DNA of 57,791 nt from NCBI GenBank assembly GCA_016929795.1, contig JAFGIA010000277.1:1-57791 (forward strand), written 5' to 3'. The stretch is from Anaerolineae bacterium. Its GTDB lineage: Bacteria; Chloroflexota; Anaerolineae; JAAYZQ01. Positions 1 to 6,882 of the stretch are shown piece by piece. A program made the position numbers and the translations under genes. Numbering within the stretch: position 1 is the first letter of the stretch; the number at the start of each line of letters is the position of its first letter. The notes under the pieces are model-generated. The model searched no databases. It saw only the letters and a list, made by a program, of their open reading frames with translations, and was not told the DNA's origin.

Positions 1-2
1 AA

Positions 3-95
3 GTGCGCTCTCTCTGGATCGGAGGCAACCTGGGAATCCAAGCTGGCGACGGGCTCTGTGCGAAGAATGGAGTGTTCTTCATTGCTGGCCCATGA
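3..95 (+). CDS. Possible 3' end of a gene cut by the window edge
   Basis: One plus-strand frame is open from the window edge to a TGA at 93-95 and reads as a plausible protein tail of 30 residues, Gly-rich and ending in IAGP. The other two frames also stay open past 100, so this is weak evidence. I do not recognise the tail. The rest of the gap before the tetR promoter holds only a small GAAGAA/TTCTTC inverted repeat at 62-80. Confidence 0.2.
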   Translation: MRSLWIGGNLGIQAGDGLCAKNGVFFIAGP

Positions 96-104
96 CTTTC
101 CCTC

Positions 105-133
105 TTGACAAATGAACTACATTTTGATATAAT
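105..133 (+). promoter_or_regulatory. Consensus sigma-70-type promoter of the tetR-ABC operon
   Basis: A TTGACA hexamer at 105-110 and TATAAT at 128-133 are separated by 17 bp, a perfect match to the housekeeping consensus. Transcription would start near 140, giving the regulator gene a leader of only about 16 nt. The 3' end of the -10 box runs into a palindromic operator. Confidence 0.85.
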
Positions 134-151
134 ATGAACCATAGGTTCATA
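133..151. promoter_or_regulatory. Palindromic operator, probably for the adjacent TetR
   Basis: Perfect 8-bp arms TATGAACC (133-140) and GGTTCATA (144-151) flank a 3-bp spacer. The site overlaps the last base of the -10 box and the expected transcription start. An extra half-site ATGAAC lies at 112-117 in the promoter spacer. The size and position fit TetR-family autorepression. Binding is inferred. Confidence 0.7.
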
Positions 152-155
152 AACT

Positions 156-872
156 ATGGAAATGTTCGACTGGACACAGGTTCACGCACACATCCTCGGG
201 CTGGAACAAGAGGGGTGGGTCACACGCACCTTCCGGCGGCTCGACCCGGACCGCCAGGAGGCGGTGATCGTCGCCATCCTCGACGAGGCGGCGGAAAAGG
301 GCACGGCTGCATTTAGCGTCAAGGATGTGGCCGAGCGGGCGGGCGTGTCGGTCGGCGCGTTATACACCTACTTTCCAAACCGCGACGCGATGCTGACCTT
401 TGCCGTCGCACTCTCGGTCCATTTCGTCGGCGAGAGCTTTGAAGCGTTTCGCCCCTACCTCCTCGCTATGCCCCTGCGTGATGCGCTCGTCGCCTACCTG
501 GTGGGCGGCGTCGAGTGGAGCCGCCTCTATATGGGGCTGCTGCGCCTTTTTGCACGTGCCGCCTACCACGGCGATCCAGATCTGGCCGAGAGCCTGGTGC
601 GGCCCGTGGCCACCGTGCTGCGCGAGATGGTGCACGGTGTGCTCGCCGCCGCCGCCGAGCGGGGCGAGCTGAGGGCCGGCGTTGACCTGGCGGCGGCGGC
701 GCGGGTGATCCATGCCCTGACCATTGCCGTCGGCGACAGCCTGCTGTTGCCCTACCTGAACACCTATTTCCAGGTCAGCGATCAAGACGTGCCCCCCGAG
801 CGGGCCATGGAAGCGGCGGTCGACCTGATCTTGCACGGCGTGGGGCGCGACGGGGCAGAGGAGGGCGGATGA
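156..872 (+). CDS. TetR/AcrR-family transcriptional regulator
   Basis: 238-residue DNA-binding repressor candidate. Residues about 45-85 form the family's N-terminal helix-turn-helix (VKDVAERAGVSVGALYTYF), followed by a variable all-helical ligand-binding region. It is the first gene of an operon whose next three genes encode an ABC-2 exporter, and its stop overlaps the permease start (ATGA). The likely job is repression of exporter and self through the palindrome at 133-151, relieved by a transported compound. There is almost no Shine-Dalgarno sequence, in keeping with the very short leader. An in-frame ATG six bases downstream is an alternative start. The ligand cannot be deduced. Confidence 0.9.
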   Translation: MEMFDWTQVHAHILGLEQEGWVTRTFRRLDPDRQEAVIVAILDEAAEKGTAAFSVKDVAERAGVSVGALYTYFPNRDAMLTFAVALSVHFVGESFEAFRPYLLAMPLRDALVAYLVGGVEWSRLYMGLLRLFARAAYHGDPDLAESLVRPVATVLREMVHGVLAAAAERGELRAGVDLAAAARVIHALTIAVGDSLLLPYLNTYFQVSDQDVPPERAMEAAVDLILHGVGRDGAEEGG

Positions 873-2059
873 AAGTCGTGAGCGTGGCGCGCAAGACGTT
901 GCTCGAGTTGTGGCGTGAGCCGCTGCTCCTCGGCTTGTTGTTTGCCTTTCCCATCCTCCTTGTCCTGTTCTACTATGTCGCCTTTGGCGAGACTGACGCC
1001 GGCCTGTCGCGCTACCTCAGCCTGCTGGTGCTGGACCAGGACGAGGGGGCCGTGGTGAGCGGTGAGCCATGGTCCGCGGGCGAGCAGTTAGTCAGTCTGC
1101 TGCGCGACGTCGAGTGGGAAGGGCTGCCGGTGTTTGGCGTCGAGCCGGTGGCCGGTCGCCGGGAAGCGGAAGCGGTGCTGCTCGAGCGCAAGGCGGCACT
1201 GCTTGTAGTCATCCCGCCCGATTTCAGCGCGGCGCTGCTCGGCGCGCCAGCCGGTGGTACGCCACCCACGCTGTCGCTCGTCGGCGATCCGACGGCGGAC
1301 AATTACATCTTTGCGCGCGCCTTTCTCGACGACCTGGTGCGCGAGTTTGCGCGGCAGGTGATGGGGGCGGGGGAGCAGGCGCTGCCTGTAGCCTACGAGT
1401 TCGTGCCCGGCACCGGCACCATGTCCGACTTTGACTTTGGCGTGGCGGGCATGATCGTGTTCAGCGTCATGCTCGTATCGGTGTCGACGGCCGAAACCCT
1501 GGTGCGTGAGAACGTGGGCGGCACGCTGCGCCGCCTGCGGCTGGCGACGGTGAGCTCGGCCGACCTGCTGCTGGGCGTGACGGCGGCGCAGATGCTGGTG
1601 GCGGCGCTGACGGTGCCTGTGACCTTTGCCGCCGCGATGGTCTGTGGCTTTGAGCCCAACGGTTCACTCCTGGTCGCGGTGGCGATCGCGCTCCTCGTCA
1701 GCCTGTCGGCGGTGGGAGTGGGGCTGATCACGGCTTGTTTCGCACGGACCGACGGGGAGGCGGCGAACCTGGCCGCCACACTTGGCGTATTGATGGTCCT
1801 GTTATCGGGTGCCATGTTTCCCATGCCCGAGGCGCCGCTGGCGACGGTGGCGGGGCGCACGCTCCAGGTGTACGACCTGGTGCCGCCGGCCCACGCCGCC
1901 GAGGCGCTACGCCGGGTGCTCATTCTGGGCGACGGTGCTGGGGACGTAGTGTTTGAGCTGGTGGCCATGACAATGCTCTCCCTTGTCGTATTGGCCGCTG
2001 GAGTGATTCTGTATCAGCGGATGCAGATGCGCAGGGTGGAGCACGCCAAGCATGCGTAG
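869..2059 (+). CDS. ABC-2 type transporter permease (first of a pair)
   Basis: 396-residue integral membrane subunit. One N-terminal membrane helix (about 20-40, LLLGLLFAFPILLVLFYYVA) is followed by a large extracytoplasmic domain. Five or six hydrophobic helices fill residues about 190-385, the usual ABC-2 exporter layout (DrrB/YhgE-like). The start overlaps the tetR stop by 4 nt and the end overlaps the longest form of the ATPase gene. The second permease at 3095-4189 begins with a similar motif (VA-KTL-E--REP) and has the same architecture, so the pair probably forms a heterodimer around the ATPase. Substrate unknown; drug or lipid export is typical. Confidence 0.88.
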   Translation: MKVVSVARKTLLELWREPLLLGLLFAFPILLVLFYYVAFGETDAGLSRYLSLLVLDQDEGAVVSGEPWSAGEQLVSLLRDVEWEGLPVFGVEPVAGRREAEAVLLERKAALLVVIPPDFSAALLGAPAGGTPPTLSLVGDPTADNYIFARAFLDDLVREFARQVMGAGEQALPVAYEFVPGTGTMSDFDFGVAGMIVFSVMLVSVSTAETLVRENVGGTLRRLRLATVSSADLLLGVTAAQMLVAALTVPVTFAAAMVCGFEPNGSLLVAVAIALLVSLSAVGVGLITACFARTDGEAANLAATLGVLMVLLSGAMFPMPEAPLATVAGRTLQVYDLVPPAHAAEALRRVLILGDGAGDVVFELVAMTMLSLVVLAAGVILYQRMQMRRVEHAKHA

Positions 2060-2081
2060 CCAGCTCCGCGCGAGGGATTGG

Positions 2082-3098
2082 ATGATGCCACAAGCTGTGC
2101 TGAGGACAGAGGGGTTGACCAAGCGGTATGGGTCATTGACGGCAGTGGACGGCCTGACGCTCGAGGTGTACGAGGGCGAGATCCTGGGGTTCCTGGGACC
2201 CAATGGGGCGGGCAAGACGACCTCGATCAATATGATGTGCGGCCTCCTCCGCCCCGACGCGGGGCGGGTGACGATCCGCGGCGTGCTGGTAACGAGTGCC
2301 ACAGCGGCGAATATGCCAGCGGCGGGCGTGCCAGAGGACGGTTCGATTCGTGCGCGGGTGGGCGTGTGCCCGCAAGAGATCGTGCTTTGGGAGCGGCTGA
2401 CGTGCCTGGAGCAACTGCAATTCATCGGGCAGATGTACGGCCTGCAGGGTGGTCAGGCACGCAAGCGGGGTGAGCGGCTGCTCGACGAACTGGGGCTGGT
2501 GGACAAGCGGAAGGTGCAGGCACGTCACTTGTCGGGCGGGATGCAGCGCCGGCTCAACCTGGCCATGGCGCTGGTGCACGATCCCGAGATCGTTGTGCTC
2601 GACGAGCCAGAGGCAGGGCTCGATCCCCAAAGCCGGGTGAATGTGCGCGAGTACATCCGCTCTCTGGCGCGGGTCAAGACCGTCATTCTCACCACGCACA
2701 ACATGGACGAGGCCGACAGGGTGGCCGACAGGGTGGCGATCATTGACCAGGGCAAGCTGCTGGTGCTCGACACGCCACAGGCGCTAAAGCAGCAGGTGGG
2801 TGAGGGCGACGTGGTGGAGATCGGGCTCGACGGTGCGGCGGCAGGGCCGGAAGTGGATGGGCTGGAAGCATCCCTCAGGGCGTTGTGCTTCCCTTCAGGC
2901 CGCTCTGCAGTCAGCGACGTGTGGTTCGATCACGAGCAAAAGACACTGACCGTGCATGCGCCCAACGCCGTGAGCTCACTGCCGGCTATCCTCGACGCGC
3001 TGGAAGGGGCCGGACAACGACCGAGCGAGCTGCGGCTACGCGAGAATACGCTCGAGGATGTGTTCATCCAGCTCACCGGCCGGAGGCTACGCGAGTGA
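2082..3098 (+). CDS. ABC transporter ATP-binding protein
   Basis: Nucleotide-binding subunit of the exporter, 338 residues from the chosen start. It carries Walker A GPNGAGKTT, a Q-loop (VCPQE), signature LSGGM and Walker B (VVLDEPEAGLDP), plus a C-terminal extension of the DrrA/CcmA type. A short insertion sits between the strand after Walker A and the Q-loop. An in-frame ATG at 2052 would add ten residues and overlap the upstream permease. I prefer 2082 because GAGGG lies 5 nt upstream and family members begin just before the VLRTEGLTKRY segment. The stop overlaps the next start (GTGA). Confidence 0.92.
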   Translation: MMPQAVLRTEGLTKRYGSLTAVDGLTLEVYEGEILGFLGPNGAGKTTSINMMCGLLRPDAGRVTIRGVLVTSATAANMPAAGVPEDGSIRARVGVCPQEIVLWERLTCLEQLQFIGQMYGLQGGQARKRGERLLDELGLVDKRKVQARHLSGGMQRRLNLAMALVHDPEIVVLDEPEAGLDPQSRVNVREYIRSLARVKTVILTTHNMDEADRVADRVAIIDQGKLLVLDTPQALKQQVGEGDVVEIGLDGAAAGPEVDGLEASLRALCFPSGRSAVSDVWFDHEQKTLTVHAPNAVSSLPAILDALEGAGQRPSELRLRENTLEDVFIQLTGRRLRE

Positions 3099-4189
3099 AA
3101 GCCCTGGTGGTGGCGCACAAGACGCTCGTCGAGATCGCCCGCGAGCCGCAGATGTTCGGGCTGGTCGTGCTGCTGCCACTCCTCTTTTTGGTGATCACGG
3201 CCACGACCTACACCGGCTCGCTGCTGGTCACCTACCAGGTAGCAGTCACCGGCGCGGCGCCGGATGATCCTCTGCTGCAGAAGGTGGCGGCGCTGCACTA
3301 CAGCGATGGGCGGCCGGTGTTCGCCCTGGTGCTGATGGACGACAGGGCGGCGGCGGATTCAGCACTGAAAGAGCAGGAGGTCACGGCGTTGCTTGTGTTT
3401 GCACCCGATGGGGGCGGGGTGACGCTCGTCGGCGATGCGCTGTATGGTCGTTTCTACCGGGCGAGCACCATCCTGAGCAACCTGATTGTGCGACATGCGG
3501 CTGAGGCCGCCGGGCGGGTGGAACCGGTGCGCATAGTCGAAGAGCCGCTCGTGGCGGCGGGTCCCGAGACCGAGTTCGACCTGTACGCGCCGGGCATGAT
3601 GATCTTTGCGTGGCTGATGATCATCCCACAGACCGCGATGTTGGTGGCGCGCGAGGTGCGGTGGCACACGCTGCGCCGCTTGCGGCTAACGCGCCTGAGT
3701 GCCTGGCATTTTCTGGGTGGGATCAGCGTCTCGCAGATGGTGGTGGCGGTGGTGCAGGTGGCGGCGGTGTTCGCGGCGGCGCTTGCCCTTGGTTTCCACA
3801 ACCGCGGCTCGCTGCCCCTGGCGGTCGCCATCGGGCTGGCTATCAGTTTTTCGGCTGTCGGCCTCGGTCTGATCACGGCGGCTTTTTCAGAGAACGATAG
3901 CCAGGCAGCAAACATCGGCAGCACTTTTGCCATGCTCCAGGTCTTTCTGTCGGGCGCCTTCTACCAGATGCCAGCGCTGACCCTCTTCCAGGTGGCAGGG
4001 CACCGGATTGGCTTGTTCGACGTGTTCCCCGCGACGCACGGGTTCATGGCGCTGCAGCAGGTGCTGTGCTACGGCTGCGGGCTGGAGCAGGTGGGGTTCC
4101 GGCTGGCGGCGGCGGCGGTCCTGTCGGCGCTCTATTTCGTGGCGGGAGTCGCCGTCTTTGGTCGTGTAAAGATGCGCGATCGGCTGTAG
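3095..4189 (+). CDS. ABC-2 type transporter permease (second of a pair)
   Basis: 364-residue membrane subunit with an N-terminal helix, an extracytoplasmic domain and a C-terminal block of hydrophobic helices, paralogous to the permease at 869-2059. The GTG at 3095 overlaps the ATPase stop and gives an N-terminus (KALVVAHKTLVEIAREP) that aligns with the paralog's. The same frame is open back to 2885, but that stretch lies inside the ATPase gene and is Arg-rich out-of-frame translation. It is the last exporter subunit; 58 bp follow before the oxidoreductase gene. Confidence 0.88.
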   Translation: MKALVVAHKTLVEIAREPQMFGLVVLLPLLFLVITATTYTGSLLVTYQVAVTGAAPDDPLLQKVAALHYSDGRPVFALVLMDDRAAADSALKEQEVTALLVFAPDGGGVTLVGDALYGRFYRASTILSNLIVRHAAEAAGRVEPVRIVEEPLVAAGPETEFDLYAPGMMIFAWLMIIPQTAMLVAREVRWHTLRRLRLTRLSAWHFLGGISVSQMVVAVVQVAAVFAAALALGFHNRGSLPLAVAIGLAISFSAVGLGLITAAFSENDSQAANIGSTFAMLQVFLSGAFYQMPALTLFQVAGHRIGLFDVFPATHGFMALQQVLCYGCGLEQVGFRLAAAAVLSALYFVAGVAVFGRVKMRDRL

Positions 4190-4247
4190 GGGGTCGTGCA
4201 GCGCACTTTCGATGGTGCGTCCCACGTGAGGGAAGAAGGAGGATAGG

Positions 4248-5759
4248 ATGGGCGACAGGTCGGTCATCATTATCGGCGCGGGGCTGGCAGGGCTGGCGGC
4301 GGGGTGCTATGCGCAGATGAACGGCTACCGGAGCCAGATCGTGGAGCACCACTCGCAGCCGGGCGGGGTGGCTGCCTGGTGGCGGCGCAAGGGGTACCTG
4401 ATCGATGGCGGCATCCACTTCTTGATGGGCCACAAGCCAGGCACGGGCCTGTACGATCTCTACCAGACCGTGGGCATCGTACCGGGCGTGCCTGTCGTCG
4501 ATTTCGACACGTTCGGACGCTACGTCCACGAGCCGAGTGGGCGCAGCGTCGTGATCACGCCTGACCTCAACCGGCTGGCCGTGGATCTGAAGGCGCTGTC
4601 GCCGGCCGATGCGCGGCTGGTGGATGAGCTGATCGCCGGAGCAAAGGCGATGCAGGGCATGGACATGAGCACGGTGGGCATGGCCCGCCCGCCAGAGCTC
4701 ACCGGCCCCTTCGCACAGCTTGGCGATCTGTGGGCGATGCGCGGCATGTTACGCTATTTTACGGGCAAGTTTGGCCAGACGATGCACAAGTATGTGCGCG
4801 AGGCACACGACCCGACACTCGCCATGTTCCTCGAGTTGTTCTTCATGCCCGAGGTGCCGGTCTATTTTGTGATGATGTTGCTGGCGCTGCTGGCCGATGA
4901 GCAGTTGGGCCTGCTGGCGGGTGGCTGCCGGGACCTGGTCAGGGCAATGGAGCAGCGCTACCTCGACCTGGGCGGCGAGGTGACGTACAGGGCAGCAGTC
5001 CGGGAGATCCTGGTCGAGTCGGATCGGGCGGTAGGGGTGCGGCTAGTGGACGGCGCCCCTGCGCCGCTGGAGCGGCGTGCGGGTGCCGTGATCTCGGCCG
5101 CCGACGGGCGGAGCACGATTTATGACCTGCTCGGCGGGCGATACGTCGACGCGGCCATCGACAAGCGGTATGCCACCTGGCCGCGCTTCCGACCGCTGTT
5201 GATGATCAGCTACGGCGTGGCGCGTGATTTCACTGGTGAGCCCCCCTTTACCACGCTCGTGCTCGACGAGCCGTTGCAGGTCACAGGCCAGGATCTGGGC
5301 ACGATCATGGTCCGCACCTTTGGATACAGCGATCGTTTTGCTCCGGCGGGCAAGGGCGTGATCCAGGTCGAGTTCGAGACAGAGTGGGATTTCTGGCACG
5401 ATCTACGATGCGCAGATAAAGCGCGATACGAGGCGGAGAAGGCGCGCGTGGCGGGAGAGGCGCTGCGCCGGCTGGAGAGGGTTCACCCGGGCCTCGGCGC
5501 GCAGGTGGAGGTGACCGACGTGTCCACGCCCTACACGACGTGGCGCTACACACTCAACGACCGCGGCTCGTGGGAGGGGTGGCTGCTGACGGCGGAGGCG
5601 ATGCGCACGGCAGTCAAGCGCACGCTGCCCGGGCTTGCAGATTTCTACATGGCGGGCCAGTGGGTGATGCCGGGGGGCGGGGTGCCGCCGGTGCTCTACT
5701 CGGGGCAGCACGCAGTGCAGCTTCTATGCCGGCGGGACGGAAAGAGATTTGTCGCGTGA
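4248..5759 (+). CDS. FAD-dependent oxidoreductase, phytoene desaturase/CrtI-like
   Basis: 503-residue flavoprotein. The N-terminus has the dinucleotide-binding fingerprint IIIGAGLAGLAAG followed by the acidic strand end (QIVEHH). The C-terminus has the family's second FAD-contact region (FYMAGQWVMPGGGVPPVLYSG). Overall it resembles bacterial NAD(P)/FAD oxidoreductases related to carotenoid desaturases and retinol saturases. A strong AGGAGG precedes the ATG. It lies 58 bp after the exporter genes, so it may share their control. No carotenoid genes are nearby, so I do not assign a substrate. The stop codon is contributed by a dispersed intergenic repeat. Confidence 0.82.
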   Translation: MGDRSVIIIGAGLAGLAAGCYAQMNGYRSQIVEHHSQPGGVAAWWRRKGYLIDGGIHFLMGHKPGTGLYDLYQTVGIVPGVPVVDFDTFGRYVHEPSGRSVVITPDLNRLAVDLKALSPADARLVDELIAGAKAMQGMDMSTVGMARPPELTGPFAQLGDLWAMRGMLRYFTGKFGQTMHKYVREAHDPTLAMFLELFFMPEVPVYFVMMLLALLADEQLGLLAGGCRDLVRAMEQRYLDLGGEVTYRAAVREILVESDRAVGVRLVDGAPAPLERRAGAVISAADGRSTIYDLLGGRYVDAAIDKRYATWPRFRPLLMISYGVARDFTGEPPFTTLVLDEPLQVTGQDLGTIMVRTFGYSDRFAPAGKGVIQVEFETEWDFWHDLRCADKARYEAEKARVAGEALRRLERVHPGLGAQVEVTDVSTPYTTWRYTLNDRGSWEGWLLTAEAMRTAVKRTLPGLADFYMAGQWVMPGGGVPPVLYSGQHAVQLLCRRDGKRFVA

Positions 5760-5820
5760 TGCATGATATGTGAGGCGTGCGTGCAATCTCGAATCACGCA
5801 TCACGCATCACGTTTCACGG
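5754..5820. repeat. Intergenic CGTGATGCATGAT hairpin repeat, copy 1
   Basis: Imperfect inverted repeat whose left arm starts CGTGATGCATGAT and whose right arm is built from ATCACGC units (5793-5819). A second copy occurs at 56981-57031. In both, the TGA in the left arm is the stop codon of the preceding gene. It is too short and irregular to be CRISPR. Confidence 0.65.
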
Positions 5821-5828
5821 TGGGGGTC

Positions 5829-5857
5829 TGGACAGGGCGCCTCAGTTGCGTTATAAT
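5829..5857 (+). promoter_or_regulatory. Promoter of the NAD kinase gene
   Basis: TGGACA at 5829-5834 and TATAAT at 5852-5857 with a 17-bp spacer. The start site would be near 5864, about 35 nt upstream of the ATG. The same TGGAC-type -35 box recurs at 56249 and, on the minus strand, at 10196. Confidence 0.7.
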
Positions 5858-5898
5858 GTGGGGGTCGATAGAACCGAATAATACGCGAGGCGTCCCGC

Positions 5899-6753
5899 AT
5901 GGAACGAATTGGAATCTTGCACCATCCCAAGCTGCCGCGCACCCAGCCATTGGCCAGGTCGATGGCCGCCAGGGCCGAGGCGCTTGGGCTGTCCACCTGG
6001 CTCGGCTCTACCTGGAACGAAGAATCGGTGCGGGCCGAGATCGAGAGGCTCGACCTGCTGTTGACGCTCGGCGGCGATGGCTCGATCCTGCGCGCGGCGC
6101 GCATGGCATCTGCTCACAACGTGCCGGTGCTCGGGGTGAACATGGGCCGGCTCGGCTTTCTGGCAGAGCTGGAGCCGGAAGAATGGGACAGTGCGCTGCC
6201 ACGGCTCGTGGCTGGTGATTTCTGGCTGGAAGAGCGGATGATGCTCTATGCCGAGTACCATCGTGGGGACGAGTGCCGGGGTTATGAGGCGCTCAACGAC
6301 GTCGTCATCAGCCGCGGTAGCCTGGCACGCATCGTGCGCCTGGAGACACACATCGACGGCAGCTTTTTGACGACCTACGCTGCAGATGGGCTGATCGTGT
6401 CGACCGCCACGGGGTCGACGGCGTATGCCTTTGCTGCCGGCGGGCCGGTGCTGCCTCCCCAGCTCCGGAATATCCTGCTGATCGCCATCGCGCCGCACCT
6501 GGCGATGGATCGGGCGATCGTCCTGTCAGAGGGCGCGATTGTCAAGATCCTCGTGCACACCGATCACCAGGCGATCCTGACGGTCGATGGGCAATTCGAG
6601 TACGAGTTGCAGGACGGGGACGTGGTGACGGTGCAGGCGAGCCGGAACGTGAGCCGGTTCGTGCGCTTTCAGGACCCGGCCTACTTTTACCGGACGCTGA
6701 TGGCCGGGCTGAGGTGGCCGCTGCCTGATCAGTCACGGGATGCAGGAGGATAA
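5899..6753 (+). CDS. nadK: NAD kinase
   Basis: 284 residues; phosphorylates NAD to NADP with ATP or polyphosphate in the cytoplasm. Diagnostic features are the GGDGS motif (LLTLGGDGSILRAAR, about residues 53-68), the NDVVISRG segment and the conserved TATGSTAYAFAAGGP region, in the order of the NadK/PpnK family, at the usual length. It has its own promoter at 5829-5857 and appears monocistronic, converging on the GH51 operon. Only a weak ribosome-binding site is visible. Confidence 0.96.
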   Translation: MERIGILHHPKLPRTQPLARSMAARAEALGLSTWLGSTWNEESVRAEIERLDLLLTLGGDGSILRAARMASAHNVPVLGVNMGRLGFLAELEPEEWDSALPRLVAGDFWLEERMMLYAEYHRGDECRGYEALNDVVISRGSLARIVRLETHIDGSFLTTYAADGLIVSTATGSTAYAFAAGGPVLPPQLRNILLIAIAPHLAMDRAIVLSEGAIVKILVHTDHQAILTVDGQFEYELQDGDVVTVQASRNVSRFVRFQDPAYFYRTLMAGLRWPLPDQSRDAGG

Positions 6754-6772
6754 ACAGATCCAGTAGATCCAA

Positions 6773-6880
6773 ATGAGGAGCTTGAGACCTACTGCCTTTG
6801 ACGACCTGAACGAATGGGCAATAAGCGATCGAAAGGTCTATGCCCGAATTGTCAAGCTCGTCAAGGACATTGTTGGGTGA
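6773..6880 (+). pseudogene. Truncated YoeB/Txe (RelE-superfamily) toxin remnant
   Basis: A 35-codon open frame between nadK and the GH51 gene encodes a peptide with the hallmark core of YoeB/Txe mRNA-interferase toxins: FDDLNEWAISDRKVYARI followed by KLVKDI. It then stops at TGA where intact toxins (about 85 residues) continue into the catalytic C-terminal half. No antitoxin gene is nearby. I read it as a decayed toxin-antitoxin locus. The family assignment comes from recognising the motif pattern in a short stretch. Confidence 0.6.
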
Positions 6881-6882
6881 TC

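Noticed and set aside
2885..3094. An upstream extension of the second ABC permease
   Set aside because: It lies inside the ATPase gene and translates to Arg-rich sequence; homology to the first permease starts at 3095.
5793..5820. ATCACGC units as a CRISPR-like array
   Set aside because: The units are 8-9 bases long with no spacers; they are one arm of a hairpin repeat.
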